A DNA stretch of 7,857 bases, taken from the NCBI GenBank assembly GCA_029065305.1, contig JAIEIQ010000343.1, forward strand, positions 1 through 7,857, in the 5' to 3' direction. Source of the DNA: Oscillospiraceae bacterium (lineage in GTDB: Bacteria > Bacillota > Clostridia > Oscillospirales > Oscillospiraceae). Below are positions 1-6,225 of the stretch, piece by piece (position 1 is the first letter of the stretch; each line of letters opens with the position of its first letter). Made by a program: the position numbers and the translations under genes. The notes under the pieces were generated by a model. It did no database searches. It was not told where the DNA came from and saw nothing but the letters and a program-made list of their open reading frames with translations.

Positions 1-2
1 TG

Positions 3-419
3 CGGGAGCGGCTTGCCCGGCAGGAGGAGGCCTACGGGGAGAGCTGTCTGGCCGGCGTGCCGGTGGAGGAGATGACCTTCCAGCGTCTTTTTGAGGGCTC
101 CCGGCGCGGCGATCCCCTGTGCCGGCGGGAATCCGCCTACTACGCGGACATTTTCTCCTTCGCCCTGCGCAACATCATCCTGATTATGGACCCGACCCAC
201 ATTATTTTTCAGGGCGACTTCGGCCTGGCGGACGACACCTTCCGCCAGCAGCTGGTGAACCGGCTGTCTGATTTTCGGTACATCGGGGATATCCACGGCA
301 TTCAGATTGACTATGATTCCAAGGACCTGTCCGTCCAGGAGACCATCGGCGCGACCTACCGCATGGTGATGGACTATCTGAAAAATCCGGAGCAGTACCG
401 GACGGAGCAGGCGGAGTGA
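3..419 (+). CDS. ROK-family protein (sugar kinase or NagC/XylR-type regulator), C-terminal part
   Basis: The reading frame is open from the left edge, so this is the 3' part of a gene that starts outside the window; about 138 codons are visible. The segment NIILIMDPTHIIFQGDF matches the place where ROK proteins read roughly 'NLinilnPe.IviGG'. It is followed by a helical stretch and a final 'VQETIGATYRMVMDYL', like the 'GAA' helix near ROK C-termini. An earlier 'EGSRRGDPLCRRES' resembles the 'A..GDp.A' segment before that helix. ROK proteins are either sugar kinases or sugar-responsive repressors with an N-terminal helix-turn-helix. The deciding N-terminus is missing, so I cannot choose between them. 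The stop lies 18 bp before the esterase start, so the two are probably co-transcribed. The usual GG of the glycine motif reads 'QGD' here, which weakens a kinase reading slightly. Confidence 0.68.
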   Translation, partial: RERLARQEEAYGESCLAGVPVEEMTFQRLFEGSRRGDPLCRRESAYYADIFSFALRNIILIMDPTHIIFQGDFGLADDTFRQQLVNRLSDFRYIGDIHGIQIDYDSKDLSVQETIGATYRMVMDYLKNPEQYRTEQAE

Positions 420-437
420 TATGAGGAGGTATATCCA

Positions 438-1289
438 ATGGCCCTTATCCGCATGGATCTTTTTTCAAAGTGCCTGATGCGCACGGTTCCCGTCACCGCT
501 GTGGTGCCGGTGGACAACGTGCGCTATGAGGGGGAGCCGGTCCGGCCCGCGGACCGGCCCTATAAGACGCTGTACCTGCTCAACGGTCTGTACGGCAGCA
601 ATATCGACTGGGTCTGCGCCACCGGCGTGATGATGTGGGCCCAGGAGCGGAGCCTGGCGGTGATCATGCCGGCGGGGGAGAACCGGTTTTATGTGGACTG
701 CGCGGCCACCGGGGAGGCCTATGGGCGGTTCATCGGGGAGGAGCTGGTGGAGCAGACCCGGCGGCTCTTCCACCTCTCCCGGGAGCGGGAGGACACCTAT
801 ATCGCCGGGCTCTCCATGGGCGGCTATGGGGCGGTCCGCAACGGGCTGAAATATGGGGAGACCTTCGGGTACGCGGCGGGGCTTTCCAGCGCTTTTCTGG
901 CGGACCGGATTCCGCTGCTGGACAACAGCAGCGCGGACTACACCCAGCGCAGGGCCTACTGCGAGGCGGTTTTCGGCGACCTGGACAGGCTGGCCGGCAG
1001 CGACGCAGACTGCGAGGCGCTCTACCGCCGGAGAAAGGGGGAGGGGCTGCCGATCCCCAAGCTGTATCTGGCCTGCGGGACGGAGGATTTCCTCATTGAG
1101 CCCAACCGGAAGTACAGGGACTTCCTGCGGGAGCAGGGGGCGGACCTGTGCTGGGAGGAGGGCCCCGGCGTCCACGACTTCGACTTCTGGGGCAGGTATC
1201 TCCAGCGCGTGCTGGACTGGCTGCCGCTGGAGGAGAAGGCCGCTGGCATCAGCAGCGGAAATGTCCGCAGAGAGAAGGAACAGAGATAA
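438..1289 (+). CDS. Alpha/beta hydrolase, esterase-D / tributyrin-esterase-like
   Basis: The 283-residue protein belongs to the esterase-D-like alpha/beta hydrolases, which cleave short-chain acyl esters. 'YKTLYLLNGLYGSNIDW' (about 43-58) matches the oxyanion-hole region. The nucleophile elbow is GLSMGG with Ser126. The acid is probably Asp217 in 'CGTEDFL', and the base is His246 in 'GVHDFDFW'. That gives a complete Ser-Asp-His triad in the usual order and spacing. No signal peptide or membrane segment is visible, so it is probably cytoplasmic. The start is set by AGGAGGT at 424-430, 7 nt before the ATG. It follows the ROK-family gene by 18 bp and is closed by a terminator, so the pair looks like one operon. 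The physiological substrate cannot be read from sequence; a carbohydrate acetyl ester would fit a ROK neighbour, but that is inference. The tail after about residue 265 is charged and may be disordered. Confidence 0.88.
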   Translation: MALIRMDLFSKCLMRTVPVTAVVPVDNVRYEGEPVRPADRPYKTLYLLNGLYGSNIDWVCATGVMMWAQERSLAVIMPAGENRFYVDCAATGEAYGRFIGEELVEQTRRLFHLSREREDTYIAGLSMGGYGAVRNGLKYGETFGYAAGLSSAFLADRIPLLDNSSADYTQRRAYCEAVFGDLDRLAGSDADCEALYRRRKGEGLPIPKLYLACGTEDFLIEPNRKYRDFLREQGADLCWEEGPGVHDFDFWGRYLQRVLDWLPLEEKAAGISSGNVRREKEQR

Positions 1290-1297
1290 AAAGAGCC

Positions 1298-1333
1298 CCC
1301 GGCCGCTCAGCCAAAGCGGTCGGGACTTTTTTT
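1298..1333 (+). terminator. Rho-independent terminator of the ROK/esterase unit
   Basis: A 10-bp GC-rich stem (arms 1298-1307 and 1315-1324, one G-T wobble, 7-nt loop) is followed, after two bases, by seven T residues (1327-1333). It begins 9 bp after the esterase stop and ends 22 bp before the -35 box of the next operon, so it insulates that promoter from read-through. Confidence 0.85.
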
Positions 1334-1355
1334 CCTGAAGCACGGCGGTCCCCGC

Positions 1356-1384
1356 TTGACAAAGGAGGTCTAATCTGTTAGACT
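1356..1384 (+). promoter_or_regulatory. Promoter of the repressor/M56 operon
   Basis: A perfect -35 box TTGACA (1356-1361) is followed after 17 bp by TAGACT (1379-1384), a 4/6 match to TATAAT. The predicted start of transcription is near 1391. The -10 box lies inside the right half of operator 1, so repressor binding would directly block RNA polymerase. Confidence 0.75.
1368..1383. promoter_or_regulatory. Operator 1, probable BlaI-family binding dyad
   Basis: This is a perfect inverted repeat, GTCTAA-TCTG-TTAGAC, overlapping the promoter spacer and -10 box. BlaI/MecI-family repressors bind such dyads as dimers and usually control their own operon. Binding here is inferred from position and symmetry; the half-site differs from the classic staphylococcal TACA/TGTA. 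Confidence 0.72.
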
Positions 1385-1394
1385 ATCCATAGAA

Positions 1395-1412
1395 GGTCTA
1401 ACACGTTAAACC
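1395..1412. promoter_or_regulatory. Operator 2, second copy of the dyad
   Basis: GGTCTAA-CACG-TTAAACC repeats the operator 1 half-sites, with one changed base in the inner 6-bp arm and an extra outer G-C pair. Its centre lies 28 bp downstream of the operator 1 centre. It covers the first transcribed bases, just ahead of the repressor ribosome binding site. Two spaced dyads suggest binding of two repressor dimers. Confidence 0.66.
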
Positions 1413-1427
1413 AAGGGGGGCGAGCCT

Positions 1428-1790
1428 ATGGACACACCAAAAATTTTTGAGAGCGAGCACCGCTTCTGCCAGATCCTCTGGGAGCGGGAGCCGGTGAGCA
1501 GTACGGAGCTGGTGCGGCTCTGCCGGGAGAGGCTGGGGTGGAAGAAGTCCACCACCTATACCGTCATCAAGCGCCTGTCGGAGCGGGGGGTGGTGCGGCT
1601 GGAGAACGCCGTGGTCACATCCCTGGTCTCCCGGGAGCAGGTGCAGACCAGCGAGAGCCGGGAGATTGTGGACAGGGCCTTCGGCGGGTCCCTGCCCCGG
1701 TTCGTGGCGGCTTTCACCAGCGGCAAGCCCCTTACCGCCCAGGAGGCGGCGGAGATCCGCCGCCTTATCGACCAGTATGAGGAGGTGTAA
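1428..1790 (+). CDS. BlaI/MecI/CopY-family transcriptional repressor
   Basis: The 120-residue protein is the usual length for the family. Residues 1-70 form the winged helix: 'FESEHRFCQILWEREPVSSTELV', then the recognition region 'KKSTTYTVIKRLSERGVV', which closely follows the BlaI/MecI pattern. The C-terminal part (about 74-120) is the dimerisation helix region. In staphylococcal BlaI/MecI, induction cuts an Asn-Phe bond near residue 101; the equivalent spot here appears to be Ala95-Phe96 in 'RFVAAFTSG'. A G-rich ribosome binding site (1415-1420) lies 7 nt before the ATG. The gene sits directly behind two copies of a dyad operator and 1 nt before the M56 gene, the standard blaI-blaR1 layout. 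It probably represses its own operon. No beta-lactamase gene lies nearby, so the wider regulon is unknown and I avoid the name blaI. Confidence 0.93.
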   Translation: MDTPKIFESEHRFCQILWEREPVSSTELVRLCRERLGWKKSTTYTVIKRLSERGVVRLENAVVTSLVSREQVQTSESREIVDRAFGGSLPRFVAAFTSGKPLTAQEAAEIRRLIDQYEEV

Positions 1791-1791
1791 G

Positions 1792-3660
1792 ATGGAGAGC
1801 CTGTTTCTGTCCCTATGGAACCGTGGCGCTGCGGCGGGGTGGCTGGTTTTGGCGGTCATCATCCTGCGGCTGGCGCTGAAGAAGGCCCCCAAATCCGCCC
1901 GGTGCCTGCTGTGGGGGCTGGTGGGGCTGCGGCTGATCTGCCCCTTTTCCGTCCAGAGCGCCCTGAGCCTCATCCCTAGCGCGGAGACGGTTCCCCAGAC
2001 AGTGCTGGGGCGGGACGCCTTCTATGTCCACTCCGGCGTCGCCACACTTAACGTCGCTGTCAACGAGCAGTTGTCGGACTACTACAAAGCCGTCCCTCCC
2101 CCCGCCGGACACACCCGGAGCGTGCTCCTTCTCTGCGCGGCGGTGTGGATCGCGGGCATGGCCCTGATGCTCCTCTGGGCCCTGGCGAGCTGGCTGCGGC
2201 TGCGGCGGCGTCTGGCGGAGGCGGTGCCCGAGGGGGACGGGGTCTGGCTGTGCGGCCAGATTGACACCCCGTTTCTCCTGGGCCTCCTCCGGCCCCGGAT
2301 CTACCTGCCGGAGGGGTTGGACGGGGAGAGCCGGGCCTGCGTTCTGGCCCACGAGCGGGCCCACATCCGCCGCTGGGACCACTGGGTCAAGCCTGCCGCC
2401 TACCTGCTGCTGGCGGTCTACTGGTTTCAGCCCATGGTGTGGATCGCCTATGTGCTGCTGTGCCGGGACATCGAGCTGGCCTGTGACGAGCGGGTGGCCC
2501 GGGACCTGGACCCGGCGGGCAGAAGGCGCTACTCCCAGACCCTGCTTCAGTGCAGTGTCAGCCGGAACACAATCGCCGCCTGCCCCCTGGCCTTCGGGGA
2601 GGTGGGCGTGAAGGAGAGGGTGAAGAATGTGCTCCACTACAAGAAACCGGCCTTCTGGGTGACAGCCGCCGCCCTCCTGGCCTGCGCCGCTGCGGCGGTG
2701 TGCTTTTTGACGGATCCGCCGGCGGAAAAAGCGGACGGGGACCCCGCCGCCGCGCCCCTGGCCGTCAGGGAGGACGCCCCGGTCTACACCGGCGGGGCTC
2801 TGCTCTATGAGCAGATGTCGCTGAACTATCTGCCCGCCGACGGCAGCTATTATGCCCGGGTCCAGGAGATTGGCGGCAGGCTGGAGATCGCCTTCAGCGA
2901 CGGCGGGACCTTCTCCGGAAAGCTGGCCGGTCAGGAGCCCGTGGACGACATGTTTCTGCGCGCCGGGTTGGAGCAGTACGCCAACGAAATCGGCCTGGCC
3001 GGCCAGCTCTGTCCGAAAAACAGCTCCGCAGAGGGGAGAGTCTATTTTGACGAGGACGACGAGGACCGGGCGTTTACCGTCTGGCAGTTCAGCGAGGCGG
3101 ACGGCGGCGCTCTTCTGCTGGGGGAGGGCTCTATTATCCCTCTCCGGCTCTATGAGCTCATCGATCTGGCGGAGGCGTTCCCCGATCCGGAGAAGGGCGG
3201 CTTCCTGTGGACCGCCAACGGCCGCGGCGCTCTGCCCATCTCCTTCAGCGACTCGACGGATGTGCGCGTGACCTCCGGAAGGCTGTACCACGGCTCCTCC
3301 CACGCCGGTACCGACGGGACGGTGTACTGGTCCCCCTACGGCGAGGACGGGACCATCCCCGCCGATGCCCGGCTCCACTACGAGATGCGCCTGATCGGAA
3401 CCCGCTGGACCACCGCAGGGGATATCACCCTGCGCCCCGTCTCCAAGATTGCCGGAATCTTTGGGGAAACCTACGCCCTGGAGTGCCAATGGGCGGAGAA
3501 CGTCAGCCTCTATCCCACCTGCCTGGGCCGGAACCCAGACACCGGGGCGCTGACCGTCTCCACCCGCCCCGGGGAGGCTCCAGGCATTCACCGGATTACA
3601 GCCGAGAGCCTGTGGTGGCTGGATGACGCGCAGGTGGCGGACGCCATGGCGGCGGGCTGA
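1792..3660 (+). CDS. M56-family (BlaR1-like) membrane metalloprotease sensor
   Basis: The 622-residue integral membrane protein senses a signal outside and, by family precedent, triggers cleavage of the partner repressor inside. The ATG at 1792 is chosen because it follows the repressor stop by 1 nt and has AGGAGGTG at 1780-1787; the same frame is open further upstream only inside the repressor gene. Likely membrane segments lie at about 9-27, 38-55, 111-135, 201-222 and 287-308. The zinc protease site is HERAH (His187, Glu188, His191) with the third ligand probably Glu228 in 'IELACDERVA', all intact. Residues 310-622 are the predicted outer domain. It contains no SxxK motif at any of its lysines, so it cannot be acylated like the BlaR1 penicillin sensor, and I recognise no other fold in it. 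An acidic run lies at 420-425. The total length is close to BlaR1 (about 585-600). Confidence 0.9.
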   Translation: MESLFLSLWNRGAAAGWLVLAVIILRLALKKAPKSARCLLWGLVGLRLICPFSVQSALSLIPSAETVPQTVLGRDAFYVHSGVATLNVAVNEQLSDYYKAVPPPAGHTRSVLLLCAAVWIAGMALMLLWALASWLRLRRRLAEAVPEGDGVWLCGQIDTPFLLGLLRPRIYLPEGLDGESRACVLAHERAHIRRWDHWVKPAAYLLLAVYWFQPMVWIAYVLLCRDIELACDERVARDLDPAGRRRYSQTLLQCSVSRNTIAACPLAFGEVGVKERVKNVLHYKKPAFWVTAAALLACAAAAVCFLTDPPAEKADGDPAAAPLAVREDAPVYTGGALLYEQMSLNYLPADGSYYARVQEIGGRLEIAFSDGGTFSGKLAGQEPVDDMFLRAGLEQYANEIGLAGQLCPKNSSAEGRVYFDEDDEDRAFTVWQFSEADGGALLLGEGSIIPLRLYELIDLAEAFPDPEKGGFLWTANGRGALPISFSDSTDVRVTSGRLYHGSSHAGTDGTVYWSPYGEDGTIPADARLHYEMRLIGTRWTTAGDITLRPVSKIAGIFGETYALECQWAENVSLYPTCLGRNPDTGALTVSTRPGEAPGIHRITAESLWWLDDAQVADAMAAG

Positions 3661-3699
3661 CGGCGGGTCCCCTCCGGGGGCTTCCGGCGCCGGCGGTAC

Positions 3700-3740
3700 A
3701 AAAAAGGAGCGCCCCATTGTCGGGGCGCTCCTCGATTTTT
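3700..3740. terminator. Bidirectional terminator between convergent genes
   Basis: A perfect stem of 11 bp (3705-3715 with 3722-3732, loop ATTGTC) has six A residues on its left (3700-3705, shared at one base) and five T residues on its right (3736-3740). It can terminate the M56 operon on the plus strand and the TIGR04255 gene on the minus strand; the minus-strand U tract directly abuts the stem and looks stronger. Confidence 0.88.
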
Positions 3741-3744
3741 CGCG

Positions 3745-4539
3745 CTACGCCGGCTCCAGCGCGGCGTGGAGCTTGTCGGTGATGGCCCCCTGGAAGATGG
3801 GGGTGGAGTGGCCGTGAAGCGTTTCCAGACCGGCGGCGGCCATCCGGGGGTCAATCTGTCCGGACATGGACAGATCCAGGTCGAAAATGAATTTTACCTC
3901 CGTGTCGGCGGGGGCGTTAGGGACATTCTTCTTCACCATGCCGGGGCCCGCGTGGACCCTGGCCCGGCAGGAGCTGTCCAGCTCCAGCTCCACGTCCACG
4001 GAGCACTTGCGGGTCCGGCCCTCCTCCACATCCTCCTCCGCCAGCACGCCCAGATAGGGGGCGGCAATCAGCTCCCGCCAGGGCTCCCCCTCCAGCTCCA
4101 GGGCCCGGCGGGAGAAGATATTCACATACCGCAGGCCGATGCGCTGAAAAAAGGCGGGCTGATAGATGCGGATGAACTGAGCCAGGGGCAGATCGAAGTG
4201 CTGGCCAAAGCTCTCCCACCCCGGGTAAGCCACGGTGGACAGGGAGATAAAGCTGTTGGTCAGATTCAGCTTCCAGCGGCCGTCGGCGGAGACAAAGTTA
4301 TAATTGATGACGGGGTCCTGGGCCTCCAGCTTGGCCTGGGGGGTGCCCAGATTGGCGATGCGGGGGGCGGGCTGCTCCCGCTTGGCGGCGTAGCGGGGGA
4401 ACATAGCCCGGATAGCCTCCTGAAAATCGGCGGGCTCCTTTGTGCCGATGGACAGGATGGTGGGAAAGCGGAGCTGGCAGATGGCCTCCGCCAGCTGGGC
4501 TTTTTCGTAATGGACCCTGGGATTGTCGGAATAAAGCAT
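3745..4539 (-). CDS. TIGR04255-family protein of unknown function
   Basis: The 264-residue protein carries the hallmarks of TIGR04255, a sporadically distributed family of unknown function. Near the N-terminus is 'YEKAQLAEAICQLRFP' (11-26), the typical 'pl.E.v.ql.F' opening. In the middle is 'YVNIF' after 'FFQRIGLRY'. The C-terminal end has 'LETLHGHSTPIFQGAITDKL', the family's 'lH......F..aiTd' ending. No signal peptide, membrane segment or obvious catalytic motif is visible, so it is probably cytoplasmic. The start is supported by GGAGGG at 4548-4553 (minus strand), 8 nt before the ATG. It has its own promoter and terminator, so it is a single-gene unit. Its base composition matches its neighbours, giving no sign of recent transfer despite the patchy family distribution. 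The role is unknown. Confidence 0.82.
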   Translation of the reverse strand: MLYSDNPRVHYEKAQLAEAICQLRFPTILSIGTKEPADFQEAIRAMFPRYAAKREQPAPRIANLGTPQAKLEAQDPVINYNFVSADGRWKLNLTNSFISLSTVAYPGWESFGQHFDLPLAQFIRIYQPAFFQRIGLRYVNIFSRRALELEGEPWRELIAAPYLGVLAEEDVEEGRTRKCSVDVELELDSSCRARVHAGPGMVKKNVPNAPADTEVKFIFDLDLSMSGQIDPRMAAAGLETLHGHSTPIFQGAITDKLHAALEPA

Positions 4540-4568
4540 GACAGGGACCCTCCTAAAGCGTTTTTTCT

Positions 4569-4597
4569 ATTGTACCCCGGCTGCGCGGAAATGTCAA
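4569..4597 (-). promoter_or_regulatory. Promoter of the TIGR04255-family gene
   Basis: On the minus strand, TTGACA (4592-4597) is followed by a 17-bp spacer and TACAAT (4569-4574). This is a 6/6 and a 5/6 match at ideal spacing. It lies about 30 bp upstream of the start codon and downstream of the rnpB terminator hairpin. Confidence 0.83.
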
Positions 4598-4670
4598 ATG
4601 GGAGAAAAGGATCGGCACGCTTCCGGCGGTTTCCGGCCGAAGGAGGCTGCTTTTCCAGCCATTGAGAAGA

Positions 4671-4691
4671 GGGAAGGTCTGCGACCTTCCC
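4671..4691 (-). terminator. Probable rnpB terminator hairpin
   Basis: A perfect 9-bp stem (4671-4679 with 4683-4691, 3-nt loop) lies just past the rnpB 3' end. On the minus strand it is followed by the pyrimidine-rich TCTTCTC rather than a clean T run, so termination may be weaker or the hairpin may also serve 3' processing. Confidence 0.62.
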
Positions 4692-4695
4692 CCCA

Positions 4696-5044
4696 TAGAA
4701 CGAGCAAGACTGTAAGCCGGGTTCTGTATTTGGCAGTCATCTATCTTGGCGGCCCGTTGCCGGACCGCTCCAGCCACCTCCTGAGGACGGCCGGGCCGGC
4801 CTTGCGTCCTCCCGCGGTGTTGCTCCGGATAGAGTTTACAGCATCGGACAGTCTCCAGCCGATGGGTGAGCTCTTACCTCGCCTTTCCACCCTTGCTGGG
4901 CGCTGGCCCAGCGGTATATCTCTGTTGCACTTTTCCTGAAGTCGCCTTCGGCGGGCGTTACCCGTTATCCTTGCCCTGTGGAGCCCGGACTTTCCTCACG
5001 GCGGGCCTTTCGGCTTCGCCGCGCGACTGCCTGTCTTACTCGCT
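4696..5044 (-). ncRNA. rnpB: RNase P RNA (catalytic subunit)
   Basis: This is the ribozyme that removes 5' leaders from precursor tRNAs, acting with a small protein subunit. On the minus strand it shows the universal core motif GAGGAAAGTCCGGGCTCC (4980-4997), the GGTAAGAGCTCACC segment (4865-4878), GTAAACTC (4832-4839), AGATAGATGACTGCC (4732-4746) and the 3' signature ACAGAACCCGGCTTA (4713-4727), in the expected order. The ends pair as helix P1: the RNA's first 12 bases (5044 down to 5033) pair with 4710 down to 4699, with two wobbles. This agrees with a start set by the promoter upstream. The length of about 349 nt is normal. By eye it resembles the common A-type more than the Bacillus B-type; that needs a covariance model. 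The 3' end is approximate to a few bases. Confidence 0.95.
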
Positions 5045-5049
5045 GTTCC

Positions 5050-5078
5050 ATTCTAACAGTCCGGAGGAGGGTTGTCAA
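5050..5078 (-). promoter_or_regulatory. rnpB promoter
   Basis: On the minus strand, TTGACA (5073-5078) and TAGAAT (5050-5055) are separated by exactly 17 bp. This places the transcription start at about 5043-5044, which matches the first base of helix P1. It is near consensus, as expected for an abundant stable RNA. Confidence 0.87.
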
Positions 5079-5104
5079 CCCCGGCCTGCCCGTGGGGAAA
5101 GCCT

Positions 5105-5120
5105 GGGAAAAATTTTTCCC
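5105..5120. repeat. Perfect 16-bp palindrome GGGAAAAATTTTTCCC
   Basis: A perfect inverted repeat centred on A5T5 lies about 27 bp upstream of the rnpB -35 box and about 60 bp upstream of the -35 box of the divergent rluA-type gene. It could be a regulator site, an A/T tract helping one of the two promoters, or chance. No function is shown by the sequence. Confidence 0.5.
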
Positions 5121-5180
5121 TGGAGCGGCTTTGGAGCCCGGGCTTTTCCCAATAATGGGCGCCTTTTCCGCCGGAATCGG

Positions 5181-5209
5181 TTGAAAATATCCGCCGGGTG
5201 TTGTATAAT
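5181..5209 (+). promoter_or_regulatory. Promoter of the pseudouridine synthase gene
   Basis: TTGAAA (5181-5186), a 17-bp spacer and a perfect TATAAT (5204-5209) lie 32 bp before the GTG start. It is divergent from the rnpB promoter. Confidence 0.82.
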
Positions 5210-5241
5210 ACAAAAACTGAGCCAAAAAGGGGGGATCGCCT

Positions 5242-6126
5242 GTGCCGTATCTGGAGCTGACCGTGGAGGAGCGGCAGGCCGGGCGGACTGTCCTCTCCCT
5301 CCTGCGCGGGGAGCTGGGGCTCTCCTCCACCTTGGTCAAGCGGCTCAAGCGGACGGACCGGGGCCTTCTGCTCAACGGCGCTCCGGTCCACACCGACGCC
5401 CGCCCCCGTCCCGGGGACCGGCTGACGGCGGATCTCTCCGCTGCGGAGAGGCCCGCCGGGGTGGAGCCTGTGGAGCTGGCGCTGGATATCCTCTTTGAGG
5501 ACGAGCATCTGCTCCTCCTCAACAAGAGCGCCCCACTGGCAGTGATCCCCTCCTCCCTCGCCCCGGGGGAGCCCACTCTGGCGGGAGGTGTGGTCCGCTA
5601 TCTGGGGCCAGGGGCCTCCTTCCACCCGGTGAACCGGCTGGACCGGGGCACCACCGGCCTCATGGCCGTAGCCAAGACCGGCTATATGCACGACCGCCTC
5701 CGGCGGCAGCTCCACGGCGGGGGCTTCCAGCGGACCTATCTGGCGGTCTGCGTGGGGAGGCCGGACCCGCCGGCGGGGACTGTGGACCTTCCCATCGGAC
5801 GGGCCCCGGGGTCCGCCGTCAAGCGGCAGGTCTGCCCCGACGGACAGGCCGCCTGCACCCGATACCGGACCCTGTGCCGCAATGGGGATCTGACGCTGGT
5901 GGCGCTGTGGCCCCAGACGGGCCGGACCCATCAGATCCGGGTCCATATGGCCGCTATGGGCTGTCCCCTGGCCGGGGACTGGCTCTATGGCACGGAGGAC
6001 CGGGCGCTCATTCCACGTCCTGCCCTCCACGCCTGCCGCCTGACGCTGCGCCACCCGGCAACCGGGGCGCTGCTGGACTTTACCGCCCCTCTTCCGGCGG
6101 ATATGAAACGATTACGCCCTTTTTGA
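5242..6126 (+). CDS. RluA-family RNA pseudouridine synthase
   Basis: The 294-residue enzyme turns specific uridines in rRNA or tRNA into pseudouridine. The N-terminal region (about 12-65) looks like an S4 RNA-binding domain ('SSTLVKRLKRTDRGLLLNGAPV'). The catalytic domain holds 'PVNRLDRGTTGLMAVAKT', with Asp134 as the conserved nucleophile and Asn131 where many relatives have His. The later motif 'GRTHQIRVHMAAMGCPLAGD' (227-246) is also diagnostic of RluA/RluD enzymes. The first catalytic-domain motif, usually 'NKPaGl.vhP', reads 'NKSAPLAVIP' here. The start is a GTG at 5242: GGGGGG at 5229-5234 lies 7 nt before it, and the promoter sits at the right distance. The length is normal for an S4-containing member. 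The exact target uridine cannot be assigned from sequence. No clear terminator follows the stop before the AT-rich insert. Confidence 0.92.
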   Translation: MPYLELTVEERQAGRTVLSLLRGELGLSSTLVKRLKRTDRGLLLNGAPVHTDARPRPGDRLTADLSAAERPAGVEPVELALDILFEDEHLLLLNKSAPLAVIPSSLAPGEPTLAGGVVRYLGPGASFHPVNRLDRGTTGLMAVAKTGYMHDRLRRQLHGGGFQRTYLAVCVGRPDPPAGTVDLPIGRAPGSAVKRQVCPDGQAACTRYRTLCRNGDLTLVALWPQTGRTHQIRVHMAAMGCPLAGDWLYGTEDRALIPRPALHACRLTLRHPATGALLDFTAPLPADMKRLRPF

Positions 6127-6163
6127 AATTGTGTATCTATGGTAAACAACTCATAAATGTACA

Positions 6164-6192
6164 TTGCAAACAGTATCCATATATTTTATAAT
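6164..6192 (+). promoter_or_regulatory. Promoter of the cytidine-deaminase-like gene
   Basis: TTGCAA (6164-6169), a 17-bp spacer and a perfect TATAAT (6187-6192) lie 33 bp ahead of the ATG at 6226, inside the AT-rich segment. The insert therefore carries its own promoter. The surrounding DNA is AT-rich, so chance matches are likelier than elsewhere in this window. Confidence 0.68.
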
Positions 6193-6225
6193 CAAGTGTA
6201 TAGACTGGGATTTGTGGAGGCCTTT

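Noticed and set aside
465..1343. 292-codon open frame on the minus strand
   Set aside because: It is antisense to the esterase, has low-complexity composition, and runs through the terminator. It has no domain signature.
1356..3660. Classic beta-lactam resistance switch (blaI-blaR1 with beta-lactamase)
   Set aside because: The gene pair has the right layout, but there is no beta-lactamase gene in the window and the sensor lacks the SxxK motif, so the specific names and function are not supported.
1813..3717. 634-codon open frame on the minus strand
   Set aside because: It lies antisense to the M56 protease gene, has a Pro/Gly/Gln-rich composition typical of shadow frames in GC-rich DNA and no recognisable domain. 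The plus-strand frame has clear motifs and a ribosome binding site.
3766..4665. 299-codon open frame on the plus strand
   Set aside because: It is antisense to the TIGR04255 gene, Gly-rich with no motif, and reads across the promoter of that gene.
4866..5576. Open frames on both strands across the RNase P RNA region
   Set aside because: The conserved RNase P RNA core explains this stretch; the frames have no protein motifs and cross the rnpB promoter.
5053..6054. 333-codon open frame on the minus strand
   Set aside because: It is antisense to the pseudouridine synthase gene, whose catalytic motifs are unmistakable. It has shadow-type composition.
6157..6225. Upstream ATG extending the deaminase by 23 residues
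   Set aside because: It has no ribosome binding site and would start inside the predicted promoter; the ATG at 6226 has GTGGAGG at good spacing.
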